Source: Streptomyces scabiei 87.22 | Lineage (GTDB): Bacteria > Actinomycetota > Actinomycetes > Streptomycetales > Streptomycetaceae | Length of the DNA: 64,000 bases | Assembly (NCBI RefSeq): GCF_000091305.1 | Contig: NC_013929.1 | Location: 2,666,001 to 2,730,000 of the forward strand | Reading direction: 5' to 3' | Shown: piece by piece, positions 32,697 to 41,157 of the stretch | Layout of the letters: each line of letters begins with the position of its first letter | Position numbering within the stretch: position 1 is the first letter of the stretch | Made by a program: the position numbers and the translations under genes | Notes under the pieces: model-generated | The model's input: only the letters and a program-made list of their open reading frames with translations | Databases searched by the model: none | Told to the model about the DNA's origin: nothing

Positions 32697-33755
32697 TCAG
32701 GTTTTCAGACTCTCCGAGATGTCCCGGGCTGCGTCGCGGGCAGTGCGGCCGACGCCGATGAGGGTGGCGGAGGCGGGGCCGGTCCAGTCGCCGTAGCCGA
32801 GGAGGTGCAGGCGGGGCTCGTCGACGGCGCGGGTTCCGGTCGTGGCGATGTGGCCGCGGGTCCCACGCAGGCGCAGCGAGGCAAAGTGCGCGAGGGCGGG
32901 GCGGAAGCCGGTACACCAGATGATCGCGTCGGCTGGCGTGCTCGTGCCGTCGGCCCAGGCGACGCCGTCCTCGGTGAGGTGGCTGAACATGGGCTTCGCG
33001 GTGAGCAGTCCGGCGTCGCGGGCTTCGCGGACCGGGGGTACGGCGACGATGTCGCCGAGGGAGGCCACGCCACCGGTGTCGGTGCGGCCGGCATCCAGCG
33101 CTTGGCGGCGGGCGGTGGCGGCGTCGAAGAGGGCACGGCCGTCGATGTCGTCGGCCAGGTAGCGGGGCGGACGCTGGGTGACCCAGGTCAGCTCGGCCAC
33201 AGAGGCGAGGTCGGTGGCGATCTGGGCGCCGGAGTTGCCTCCGCCGACCACGATCACCCGCCGGCCTGCGAACTCGGCGGGGCTCTTGTACTGCACCGTG
33301 TGGAGCTGGCGTCCGGAGAACTCCCGGCGACCGGGAACGGCGGGGATGAACGGGCGGGTCCAGGTGCCGGTCGCGCTGATGACCGCGCGAGCCCGCCAGT
33401 CACCCGAATCGCTCTCGATGCGAAGGAACTCGCCGTCGCGGTGGACGGCGTCGACCCACACGCCGCGCTGGACCGGCAGCTCGTACCGCTTCTCGTAGTC
33501 GGCGAGGTACTCCACGACATGCTGCGCGTCCGGGTACGTCTCGCCGGGCTGGGCGGGCATCAGCCGCCCGGGCAGCGAGGAGTATTGCGCCGGCGAGAAC
33601 AGATGAAGGGAGTCCCAGGTGTGCTGCCAGGCCCCTCCGGGGGCCGCCTGGGCGTCGAGAATCACGTGCTCGACGCCCAGACGGCGCAGGTGGTAGCCAG
33701 CGGCGAGCCCTGCTTGGCCGCCGCCGATCACCACCACATCCGTGCGCTGCGTCAT
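32697..33755 (-). CDS. ArsO-like flavin-binding monooxygenase, second copy
   Basis: 352 residues, paralogous to the protein at 27760-28818. Motifs are DVVVIGGGQAGLAAGYHL, VIVVGGGNSGAQIATDL and IIWCTGFRPALAHF. ATG 33755 overlaps the aquaporin stop (ATGA), so it belongs to the operon arsR2-aquaporin-arsO on the minus strand. Two divergent ArsO-type proteins in one island suggest different substrates. About 244 nt without a gene separate it from the TauE gene. Confidence 0.85.
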   Translation of the reverse strand: MTQRTDVVVIGGGQAGLAAGYHLRRLGVEHVILDAQAAPGGAWQHTWDSLHLFSPAQYSSLPGRLMPAQPGETYPDAQHVVEYLADYEKRYELPVQRGVWVDAVHRDGEFLRIESDSGDWRARAVISATGTWTRPFIPAVPGRREFSGRQLHTVQYKSPAEFAGRRVIVVGGGNSGAQIATDLASVAELTWVTQRPPRYLADDIDGRALFDAATARRQALDAGRTDTGGVASLGDIVAVPPVREARDAGLLTAKPMFSHLTEDGVAWADGTSTPADAIIWCTGFRPALAHFASLRLRGTRGHIATTGTRAVDEPRLHLLGYGDWTGPASATLIGVGRTARDAARDISESLKT

Positions 33756-34543
33756 GCCGCGAGCTGCTCCGTGTCGCTCTTGCCGCGCATGAAGATGACC
33801 GCCACGAGCGCCAGGCCCACGACCACGCCGACCAGCTGCATGCCGATGAAGCCGGCCACCGATCCGGGGGCGATGCCCGCGAAGGTGTCGGTGAAGGCGC
33901 GGCCGATGGTGACGGCCGGATTGGCGAAGGATGTGGAGGAGGTGAACCAGTAGGCCGCGCCGATGTACGAGGCCACCGCGACCGGCGCGAAGCGGAGCCG
34001 GTCGGTGCGGGCCAGGCCGAAGATCAGCAGGATCAGGCCGGCGGTCGCGACGACCTCGCCGAGCAGGAGGTTTCCGGCGGAGCGGTCGTGCGTGGACCAC
34101 TTCACCAGCGGCTCGCCGAACATCGCGTCCGCCAGGATCGCGCCCGCGACCGCACCGACGATCTGCGAAGGCACGTAAACAGCCAGCTCGCGGGCGGTGA
34201 CTCCGGCGCCGCCGCGGCGGGCGGTCCACCACTCGGCCAGGGTGACGGCCGGGTTGAAGTGCGCACCGGAGACCGGACCGAGAAGGGCGATCAGTACGAG
34301 GAGGCCGAAGACCGTGGCGGTGGAGTTGGCCAGCAGCTGCAGAGCCACGTCCTGAGTGAGGTCGGTGGCCTGGATGCCGGAGCCGACGACGATCGCGACC
34401 AGGGCTGCGGTGCCGACCAGCTCGGCGGCGGCCCGGGCGATCAGCGGGGTGCGGGGCGGGGTCGCGCCGGGTGCGGGCTGGGGCGCGTCGGCGGCTATGT
34501 CGCTCTCCGCTGCGGGGACGGCGACGGGCTCGGTGGCGGTCAA
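33752..34543 (-). CDS. Aquaporin/aquaglyceroporin (AqpS-like) in ars operon
   Basis: 263 residues, six membrane helices. Both NPA boxes are visible: SGAHFNPAVTLAEWW and SFANPAVTIGRAF. TTG 34543 is chosen because GAGGAGA lies upstream; earlier in-frame residues are unlike the family. It is placed between arsR2 (35 nt upstream) and an arsO-like gene. In rhizobial ars operons an AqpS channel replaces the arsenite pump by letting As(OH)3 flow out; the same role is inferred here. Confidence 0.88.
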   Translation of the reverse strand: MTATEPVAVPAAESDIAADAPQPAPGATPPRTPLIARAAAELVGTAALVAIVVGSGIQATDLTQDVALQLLANSTATVFGLLVLIALLGPVSGAHFNPAVTLAEWWTARRGGAGVTARELAVYVPSQIVGAVAGAILADAMFGEPLVKWSTHDRSAGNLLLGEVVATAGLILLIFGLARTDRLRFAPVAVASYIGAAYWFTSSTSFANPAVTIGRAFTDTFAGIAPGSVAGFIGMQLVGVVVGLALVAVIFMRGKSDTEQLAA

Positions 34544-34578
34544 GACGGGTTCTCCTCGGGCAGGTGAGGCAGAGCGGG

Positions 34579-34893
34579 CTATGGGCAGGACCGCTTGAGG
34601 TTCGCTTCGGCGGTGGCTCGCGCGGCCTGGGCGAGGTCGGCGAACTGACCGGCGAGGGCTTCGATGACTTCCGGGCGCAGGCGGTAGTAGATGTACCGTC
34701 CGCATGGCTCTGTCTCCACGACCCCGGCCTCGCGCAACACCTTCAGGTGGTTGGAGAGGTTCGTCTGCTTGGCACCCGTCTCCTCCACGAGGTGGGTGGT
34801 GCACAGCGTCTCGCCCGCGAGCAGGGTCACGATCTGGAGCCTGAGCGGGTCGGCCAGAACCCGGATCAGATCAGTGTCGACTGACGTCATCAT
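34579..34893 (-). CDS. ArsR-family metalloregulator 2
   Basis: 104 residues: LIRVLADPLRLQIVTLLAGE, a single Cys in ETLCTTHLVEET, recognition helix KQTNLSNHLKVLREAGVV and a late KRSCP cysteine. The site differs from ArsR1 (no CxC) and resembles other As(III)-sensing ArsR subtypes with scattered Cys (also EPCGRYIYYRL). It is divergent from the arsC-trx operon and heads the aquaporin operon. ATG 34893 or 34890. Confidence 0.9.
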   Translation of the reverse strand: MMTSVDTDLIRVLADPLRLQIVTLLAGETLCTTHLVEETGAKQTNLSNHLKVLREAGVVETEPCGRYIYYRLRPEVIEALAGQFADLAQAARATAEANLKRSCP

Positions 34894-34911
34894 GTGCTGA
34901 TACTGTCACAT
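34892..34911. promoter_or_regulatory. Candidate operator of ArsR2
   Basis: ATGTG (34892-34896) and CACAT (34907-34911) form an inverted repeat that overlaps the arsR2 start codon, in the 76-nt divergent promoter shared with the arsC-like gene at 34970. It differs from the ArsR1 core, suggesting separate control of the two regulons. Confidence 0.45.
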
Positions 34912-34969
34912 CATCTGGGGCTGACACCAGTCCGAGCTGACCTTATTGGCTCCTTTGAACGGGAACGCC

Positions 34970-35599
34970 ATGTCCACGTCCTCCTCACCCCTCCTGCCGG
35001 ACGAACGCCTGGCTGCGGGGGCTGCCCGTCTCGCCTCCCGGCACGCCGGCCACTTCTCGCCGGAAACCGTGCTGGGCCTGCTCGCCGACTCCTACACACG
35101 TCTTGCCGAACAGGCACGGATCCGCACGCACCTGGTCGTGGTGGCGGAACGACTTACCGCCGAACGCCTGGACGCCCTCGCCCACACCCGAGGGCTGACG
35201 AGCGGGCCGACCCGAGTGCTGTTCGTGCGCAGCCAGAACGCCGGCCGCTCCCAGATGGCCGCGGCTCTCCTGGCGCACCGGGCAGGCGAGCGGGTGACGG
35301 TCTCCTCCGCGGGCACCCACCCCGCCGACGCAGTGGAGCCGCACATCGCTCAGGCCCTCACCGAGGCCGGCATGGACCTGGCCGATGGCTATCCCAAGCC
35401 GCTGACCCAAGAGGTCGTCCAGGCCGCCGACGTCGTGATCACGATGGGTTGCGGCGATGCCTGCCCCGTCATCCCCGGTCGCCGCTACCTCGACTGGCCC
35501 GTGGCTGACCCTGATGAAGCGCCGATTGCCGTCGTCCGCGATGTCCGCGACGCCATCGACGCCCACATCACCGAGCTGCTCACTCAGCTCGCCCTCTGA
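34970..35599 (+). CDS. ArsC-like protein with N-terminal helical domain and missing catalytic cysteine
   Basis: 209 residues. Residues 1-75 form an extra helical region; residues 82-209 are an LMW-phosphatase-type arsenate reductase domain. The P-loop reads FVRSQNAGRSQ, with Arg87 (codon CGC at 35228-35230) where ArsC has the nucleophilic Cys ([11 protein letters not shown] in the next gene). The MGCGDACP resolving pair is kept. As written it should not reduce arsenate by the usual mechanism; it may bind oxyanion or regulate. ATG 34970 is chosen for length and start context. Divergent from arsR2. Confidence 0.85.
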   Translation: MSTSSSPLLPDERLAAGAARLASRHAGHFSPETVLGLLADSYTRLAEQARIRTHLVVVAERLTAERLDALAHTRGLTSGPTRVLFVRSQNAGRSQMAAALLAHRAGERVTVSSAGTHPADAVEPHIAQALTEAGMDLADGYPKPLTQEVVQAADVVITMGCGDACPVIPGRRYLDWPVADPDEAPIAVVRDVRDAIDAHITELLTQLAL

Positions 35600-35646
35600 A
35601 GCCCCATCTATCCCCACCGCAGTCGCCTCACCCCAAGGAAGAACAG

Positions 35647-36066
35647 ATGTCCTCCGCTCCTGCCGCCTCCGTCCTGTTCGTCTGCATCCACAACGCGGGC
35701 CGCTCCCAGATGGCGGCCGGGTTCCTGCGCCACCTCGCCGGCGACCGCGTCGAGGTCCGCTCCGCCGGCTCCATGCCCGGCGAGCAGATCAACCCCTCGG
35801 CCGTCGCCGCCATGGCCGAGCTGGGCATCGACATCTCCGACCAGAAGCCGAAGGTCCTCACCCCCGAGGCCGCCCAGGCGTCCGACTACATCATCACGAT
35901 GGGCTGCGGCGACGCCTGCCCGTACTTCCCCGGCAAGACCTACCTCGACTGGCAGCTCGAGGACCCGGCCGGTCAGGGCGTCGAGGCCGTCCGCCCCATC
36001 CGCGACGAGATCAAGGGCCTCATCGAGGGCCTGATCGCCGAGATCGACGCCAAGAAGCAGGGCTGA
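35647..36066 (+). CDS. arsC: Thioredoxin-coupled arsenate reductase ArsC
   Basis: 139 residues. The P-loop [15 protein letters not shown] supplies nucleophile Cys13 and Arg19; Cys87 and Cys91 in MGCGDACP are the relay cysteines. This is the thioredoxin-dependent class, which reduces As(V) to As(III). The two genes downstream (thioredoxin reductase and thioredoxin) provide the reducing power, so 34970-37395 is a self-sufficient reduction operon. Followed after 4 nt by trxB. Confidence 0.95.
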   Translation: MSSAPAASVLFVCIHNAGRSQMAAGFLRHLAGDRVEVRSAGSMPGEQINPSAVAAMAELGIDISDQKPKVLTPEAAQASDYIITMGCGDACPYFPGKTYLDWQLEDPAGQGVEAVRPIRDEIKGLIEGLIAEIDAKKQG

Positions 36067-36070
36067 TCCC

Positions 36071-37036
36071 GTGACCGACGCGACCACCGCCGACGACGGC
36101 ATACGCAACGTCGTCATCATCGGCTCCGGCCCCGCCGGCTACACCGCCGCCCTCTACGCGGCCCGAGCGCAGCTGAAGCCTCTGTTGTTCGGCAGCTCGA
36201 TCTTCGTCGGCGGGTCGCTGACCACCACGACCGAGGTGGAGAACTTCCCCGGCTTCCCCGACGGGGTCGACGGCCCGGACCTCATGGCGAATATGCGGGC
36301 CCAGGCCGAGAAGTTCGGCGCCGAAATGATCGACGACGACATCGTCTCCGTCGACCTGACCGGCGCGATCAAGGAAGTCACCGACTCCGAGGGCACCGTC
36401 CACCGCGCGAAGACGGTGATCATCGCCACCGGATCCGGCTACCGCAAGCTGGGCCTGCCCAAGGAGGAGGAACTCTCCGGCCGGGGCGTGTCCTGGTGTG
36501 CCACCTGCGACGGGTTCTTCTTCCGCGACCGCGACATCGTCGTGGTCGGCGGCGGCGACACCGCCATGGAAGAGGCCACCTTCCTCACCCGCTTCGCCCG
36601 ATCCGTCACCGTCGTCCACCGGCGCTCCACCCTGCGCGCCTCCCAGGTCATGCAGAACCGCGCCTTCTCGGACGACAAGATCTCCTTCCTCTTCGACAGC
36701 GAGATCACCGAGCTGGAAGACAAGGACGGCATGCTCTCCGGTCTCACGGTCCGCAACGTGATCACCGAGGAGACACAACACCTCGACGTGACCGGCCTCT
36801 TCATCGCCATCGGCCACGATCCGCGCACCGAGCTGTTCACCAGCCAGCTCGACCTGGATGCCGAGGGCTATCTCAAGGTCCACTCCCCGTCCACGCGCAC
36901 CAGCCTCCCTGGCGTCTTCGCCGCGGGCGACGTCGTCGACCACACCTACCGCCAGGCCATCACGGCCGCCGGCACCGGCTGCGCCGCCGCCCTCGACGCA
37001 GAGCGGTACCTCGCCGCCCTCGCCGACGCGCGCTAA
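36071..37036 (+). CDS. trxB: Thioredoxin reductase
   Basis: 321 residues. FAD motif [20 protein letters not shown], redox centre [10 protein letters not shown] (CxxC), NADPH motif [14 protein letters not shown] and C-terminal [20 protein letters not shown]. It passes electrons from NADPH to the thioredoxin encoded next. Starts at GTG 36071. It corresponds to arsT of Streptomyces ars clusters. Confidence 0.95.
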   Translation: MTDATTADDGIRNVVIIGSGPAGYTAALYAARAQLKPLLFGSSIFVGGSLTTTTEVENFPGFPDGVDGPDLMANMRAQAEKFGAEMIDDDIVSVDLTGAIKEVTDSEGTVHRAKTVIIATGSGYRKLGLPKEEELSGRGVSWCATCDGFFFRDRDIVVVGGGDTAMEEATFLTRFARSVTVVHRRSTLRASQVMQNRAFSDDKISFLFDSEITELEDKDGMLSGLTVRNVITEETQHLDVTGLFIAIGHDPRTELFTSQLDLDAEGYLKVHSPSTRTSLPGVFAAGDVVDHTYRQAITAAGTGCAAALDAERYLAALADAR

Positions 37037-37068
37037 CCACCGCCCCACACACGAGAGGAGGCCGCACC

Positions 37069-37395
37069 GTGGCCCTCAAGAGCGTGACCGACGCATCCTT
37101 CATCGAGGACGTCCTCCAGAGCGACAAGCCAGTACTCGTCGACTTCTGGGCGGCCTGGTGCGGCCCTTGCCGCCAGCTGGCCCCCTCGCTGGAAGCCATC
37201 GCCGCCGAGCACGGCAACCGGATCAAGATCGTCAAGCTGAACATCGACGAGAACCCTGAGACGGCCGCCGCGTACGGCGTTATGTCCATCCCCACGATGA
37301 ACGTCTTCGTCGGCGGCAGGGTCACCAAGACCATCGTCGGGGCCAAGCCCAAGGCAGCCATCGAGCGCGAACTGCGCGACCTGCTCAACGTCTGA
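37069..37395 (+). CDS. trxA: Thioredoxin
   Basis: 108 residues with the WCGPC active site (DFWAAWCGPCRQL) and cis-Pro loop SIPTMNVF. GTG 37069 follows GAGAGGAGG. Cytoplasmic reductant for ArsC, last gene of the operon, followed by a strong hairpin. Confidence 0.95.
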   Translation: MALKSVTDASFIEDVLQSDKPVLVDFWAAWCGPCRQLAPSLEAIAAEHGNRIKIVKLNIDENPETAAAYGVMSIPTMNVFVGGRVTKTIVGAKPKAAIERELRDLLNV

Positions 37396-37416
37396 CCCGA
37401 GGCCGTTGGCCTGACC

Positions 37417-37452
37417 ACAAGCGGTGACCAGCACGTGCTGGTCACCGCTTGT
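37417..37452 (+). terminator. Hairpin terminator after trxA
   Basis: A perfect 36-nt palindrome (18-nt arms starting ACAAGCGGTGACCAGCA) begins 21 nt after the trxA stop. It lacks a long T tract, as many Streptomyces terminators do. No loop is forced, so it could also be a cruciform or protein site. Confidence 0.75.
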
Positions 37453-37777
37453 GCGTTTGGGGGCGGGGAGACCTAGTCGCTCGCCCCTGCGGGCCCGCAG
37501 GCCAGTACGGACACGGAGACATGACCTGCGGCTCCGCCCCTGCGAACACCGCCGGCTCGCCCAGCGCGGGGAGACCGGGACGGGAGTGGATCACTTATCA
37601 GCGGCGCCGCACAGACTCTCGGTGTCGAAAGTCGCGACGGAGCAGTGGCGTTGGACTGTCAGTGGGGCCTGGTATGCATGAACCTGTGACGAGCCTCAGA
37701 TCATCTGCGGAATATTCTGAGGCATAAAACCGTGTACTCTCGGGGGAGTTGAACTCGCCAGGGCTGGAGGTGGGCAC
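37453..37777. other. Intergenic region before the HTH-ImmA gene
   Basis: No convincing gene. The last 80 nt are AT-richer than the rest (GGAATATTCTGAGGCATAAA near 37709) and hold the 11-bp palindrome GAGTTGAACTC (37746-37756), 21 nt before the GTG start at 37778. A promoter and an autoregulatory site are plausible. Confidence 0.4.
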
Positions 37778-38890
37778 GTGCGCGACCAGAAGAGCTTGGT
37801 TGCGGATCCCGGGATGCTCACGCTGGCCCGTGACTCACGCGGCTGGACACAGTCCGAACTTGCCGACGAGATGGCACGACTTGATGGCAGCCGCATCACT
37901 CAGGGGTACGTCAGCCGAGCCGAAGCTGGCCGCATCCCCGTCAGAGACGGGCGCGTACAGCTGTTCGCCGACGCCCTGCGCTACACCGCCGACACCCTGT
38001 GCCGCGCCACGGATACGGCTGGGACAGGCGTCGGACTGGTACACCACCGCAAGCGCGCCTCCATGGGGGCGCCCGCACTGCGTCGGATCCATGCAACGTT
38101 GGCGCTCACCCGGCTCCAGGTCGACAGCTTGGCCCGGGCAGCAGACCTCCATCGCAACGACCGGTTTCGGCGCGTGGAGGTCAACGACTTCGACACTCCC
38201 GCGGATGCGGCGGAGACGATGCGTGAGGAGTGGAACGTCCCCGCAGGACCCATCGAGGATATGGTCGCCCTGCTCGAAGATGCCGGCGCTCTGGTCGTAG
38301 TCCGGGATCTCTGCACCACCGAGCTCGACGCCGTGAGCCAGTGGCCCCCCGGCAGGTACCCGTTGATTCTGCTCAACTCACATGCACCCGGGGATCGTTC
38401 CCGCTTCAGCCTGGCGCACGAGCTGGGCCACCTGGTGATGCACGCCGAGCCGGGTGAGGGACGCGTACAGGAGGACCAGGCCAACCGGTTCGCCGCCGAA
38501 TTCCTCATGCCCCACGACGCAGTCCTGCCCGAGCTGAAGCCAGGCATCGACGTGTCCCGCCTGCTGGACCTCAAGGCCCGGTGGGGGGTGTCTATGGCAG
38601 CTCTCATCAGGCGCGCCATGGACTTGGGAGTCATCAGCGAATGGCACTACCGCACGCTCATGGTCGAGTTGTCCGCCCTCGGCTACCGCACCAACGAGCC
38701 GACCACCATCCGGCGCGAAACCCCGCGCCACCTCGCTCAAGCCGTCACCCGGCTTGAGGAGCAGCTCCACCTCAGTCCGACCGAGACCGCCCACCTGGCG
38801 GGCCTGGGTCGCGAGGAGTTCCACGAGATCTACTTGTGCGCTTCTTCTCCGTCCGGACACAAGGACGTGCCGGACTCTTCTGCGAGGTGA
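37778..38890 (+). CDS. XRE-type HTH regulator fused to ImmA/IrrE metallopeptidase
   Basis: 370 residues. Residues ~12-70 are an XRE helix-turn-helix (ARDSRGWTQSELADEMARL). Residues ~145-300 are an ImmA/IrrE peptidase with the zinc motif RFSLAHELGHLVMH (HELGH at 214-218) and a downstream Glu in NRFAAEFLMP. In ICEs and phages such peptidases cleave a repressor to trigger mobility; here both functions are in one chain. It starts at GTG 37778 after CTGGAGG, and is followed 3 nt later by the zinc-protein gene, implying one operon. Confidence 0.88.
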   Translation: MRDQKSLVADPGMLTLARDSRGWTQSELADEMARLDGSRITQGYVSRAEAGRIPVRDGRVQLFADALRYTADTLCRATDTAGTGVGLVHHRKRASMGAPALRRIHATLALTRLQVDSLARAADLHRNDRFRRVEVNDFDTPADAAETMREEWNVPAGPIEDMVALLEDAGALVVVRDLCTTELDAVSQWPPGRYPLILLNSHAPGDRSRFSLAHELGHLVMHAEPGEGRVQEDQANRFAAEFLMPHDAVLPELKPGIDVSRLLDLKARWGVSMAALIRRAMDLGVISEWHYRTLMVELSALGYRTNEPTTIRRETPRHLAQAVTRLEEQLHLSPTETAHLAGLGREEFHEIYLCASSPSGHKDVPDSSAR

Positions 38891-38893
38891 TTC

Positions 38894-40051
38894 ATGAGCA
38901 ACACCCCCTCCCCGAGGCGGCGACCGCCCGCCCTGAAGACGCTCGACCACACCGTTGCCGCCGTGCCGCTTCTCCAAGGGCGGGTGCTGCTCCACGAAAA
39001 CGCCGTCAATCTTCCGCGGCTGCGCCACGCGCTCGATGACGACTTCAGCGGCGTCGTGATGACCGGAGCCAAAGCCGACGAGCGGGCTTTCCACCTTCGC
39101 AGCACGGTCGGCTACGAAGGCACCCTGCTGATCGACAGCGCGCCCTACACCACCTACGTCGCGACCGCGGACGAGCCGTTCATGGTGCCCACCGACGAGC
39201 TGTTCGCTTCAGTGGACACCTCGCTGGCCTTCCAGAAGGCACGCGGAGCGAGCGCGGCACTGACCCCGACCGGCTACATTCCGCCCGCGGACTCCAAGAC
39301 GCTCAAGGCAGTGATACGCGAGGCCAACAAGATCGAACGCGCCGACACCGTCGTGACGCTCCCGATCGACGTCACGTGGCTGAACCGCGAGAACATCGGT
39401 CAACTCATCGCGGTCTGCACGAAGATCCGGCACCCGAAGGCCCTCGTCCTCTTCCGCCAGTTCGATCCGCTGGAGCAGACGAAGGACATCCCCGCCAATC
39501 TGCGCCGCCTGCTGGCCGAGGTCGAGCACATGGCGCTCCTGCGGACCGACCTCGCTGCGCTTGATGCGATCGCGCACGGCGCCCTCTGCGCCGGCATCGG
39601 CGTGCAGAGTTCACTCCGCCACGCGATCCCGCCCGGCGAGAAGGCCCAGACCAACAAGGCCGGCCCCACCTACCCGAACGTGCTGATGCCGGAGCTCATG
39701 TGCTTCAAGGGCGCCGAGTCCCTCGCCAGGCTGTACGGCAACGTGGATCCCGCAACCTGCTCCTGCGAGGAGTGCGACGGGCGTGGACTCGATCGCTTCC
39801 TCCTGCCGGACCTCGAAACCCGGCGCGAGGCCGACAATCACACCGTCCTCACCTGGAGCGACTGGGTCACCGAAATGGCCGGCTACCAGCCAGGCACCCC
39901 GCGTAAATCGTGGTGGCGCGACAAATGTGCGGCCGCGATCGACCGCTACGCGTTGGAGAACCAGCGCATCGGCCTGGGCGCCAGCCCCAGGTCCGGATTC
40001 CAGGCGCCCGCGCCGCTCAAAGCATGGGCGACACTCCCCGTCACCCCGTAG
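38894..40051 (+). CDS. Uncharacterised protein with tRNA-guanine-transglycosylase-like signatures
   Basis: 385 residues, family not certain. The strand/helix pattern looks like a TIM barrel. LLIDSAPY (Asp81-Ser82) resembles the D-S-G substrate strand of TGT, and Cys289-x-Cys291-x2-Cys294-x21-His316 matches the CxCxxC...His zinc site of TGT/DpdA enzymes, which exchange guanine for 7-deazaguanines in RNA or DNA. The SSLRHAIPP segment lies between. No queuosine or preQ0 synthesis genes are nearby. Coupled to the HTH-ImmA gene. It could be a base-modifying enzyme or a degenerate relative. Confidence 0.6.
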   Translation: MSNTPSPRRRPPALKTLDHTVAAVPLLQGRVLLHENAVNLPRLRHALDDDFSGVVMTGAKADERAFHLRSTVGYEGTLLIDSAPYTTYVATADEPFMVPTDELFASVDTSLAFQKARGASAALTPTGYIPPADSKTLKAVIREANKIERADTVVTLPIDVTWLNRENIGQLIAVCTKIRHPKALVLFRQFDPLEQTKDIPANLRRLLAEVEHMALLRTDLAALDAIAHGALCAGIGVQSSLRHAIPPGEKAQTNKAGPTYPNVLMPELMCFKGAESLARLYGNVDPATCSCEECDGRGLDRFLLPDLETRREADNHTVLTWSDWVTEMAGYQPGTPRKSWWRDKCAAAIDRYALENQRIGLGASPRSGFQAPAPLKAWATLPVTP

Positions 40052-40070
40052 CGAGCCACGGGCCAGATGC

Positions 40071-40688
40071 TCAGGGGAGCTGGCGGTGGACGTCTTCCAG
40101 GAACTTCCAGCCAGCGACGGTATGACGTCTGCGCACGAAGGGACGCGGCGGCACCACCACTTCCACCGAGTCCCCCTGAAGTGTGAGCAGGCCGATGCCG
40201 TAAAAGTCCGCGCGCAGCACAGCATCATCCTTGCGCCGCAATACGCCGTCCACCACCACCGCGCGAGAACAGAACGGAGTAAATCGCTCTGCCTTCTCCA
40301 TCGCCGACTCCCAGCTTCGGCCGGGCACGAACGCCATGTCGATATGGACAGGCTGCGCCGCTCGACGGGTGATCGACCCGTCCCTGCGGACCGCCGCGCC
40401 CTTCGGAAGGGACTTCAGCACCCGGCGCTCCCTCTCGCTCAAGGAGCCGGCAGGAACCGGCTCGCCCAGGGGCAGCGACATGAGGAGATCCAGGACGTCA
40501 GGTCGCGTCAGCGGCGGCATCCCTTCAGCTGCCCGCCGCTCCCGCTCGAGCGCGTCATACCGATAGGCCACAACAGCTTCCGTCCCGAAGGCTTCGACGA
40601 GCGCGAGCTTCGCCTCGCGAGGCACGAGGTCGCAGGGAGCCAGCGCACCTGCGACGACACCCATCTGCTCTCGCGCCACGACCGACAT
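40071..40688 (-). CDS. Hypothetical protein convergent with the TGT-like gene
   Basis: 205 residues, no family recognised. The N-terminal half is helical and acidic/basic mixed (VAYRYDALERERRAAEGMPP); the middle has a run of basic residues (GAAVRRDGSITRRAAQ); the C-terminus ends in a compact alpha/beta region (DFYGIGLLTLQGDSVEVVVP). ATG 40688 is the first start without low-complexity sequence before it. No signal peptide or membrane helix. It is shared with the neighbouring unknown genes in location only. Confidence 0.55.
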   Translation of the reverse strand: MSVVAREQMGVVAGALAPCDLVPREAKLALVEAFGTEAVVAYRYDALERERRAAEGMPPLTRPDVLDLLMSLPLGEPVPAGSLSERERRVLKSLPKGAAVRRDGSITRRAAQPVHIDMAFVPGRSWESAMEKAERFTPFCSRAVVVDGVLRRKDDAVLRADFYGIGLLTLQGDSVEVVVPPRPFVRRRHTVAGWKFLEDVHRQLP

Positions 40689-41157
40689 GAACCAACCTGC
40701 TCTCGTCTCGAACTGACACCCTCGTCCGCGGTGCGCCTGCACGCCCCTGCCCACCCTCAGGCACGCATCACCGGAAGCACGAGCGGCTCACGTTCACACG
40801 ATGCACTCGCCAGTCCCCTCCTGGCCGCAGCCAAGCGGGACCGACACGCCTAACCAGCCTTCCCCTGCCTGAGACACGGGAACGCCTCAGCACGGATGGC
40901 CAGGCTAGTACGGGTACTCGTACGCCCGGCGGCCACCTCCTCGGATGATCGCGAAACGGCCAGCACCCGTCACGGGCCGACCAGCAAGCGTCCACGGCGG
41001 CCACCAACGAACGACTGCGAGCCTAGCCACCACAGGCGGCCATGCCTACATCTGTCCGAATCTTCATCGCCGCCTGCCACCCCCTCCTCTTCCACCCGCC
41101 AGGCGGAGTGCGGCTGAGAGCATTGCCCGTGAGGCATTCGCACGGTGGGGAGTTCAG
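40689..41157. other. Divergent intergenic region with GTAC repeats
   Basis: The 469 nt between two divergent unknown genes hold no supported gene. GTAC occurs three times at exact 6-nt spacing (40908, 40914, 40920), and GTACG...CGTAC form a dyad spanning 40908-40923, a plausible operator or promoter element. The frame of the next gene is open from 40945 but that part is low complexity. Confidence 0.4.

Noticed and set aside
34970..35599. Calling this gene a functional arsenate reductase
   Set aside because: The essential P-loop Cys is Arg in the given sequence.
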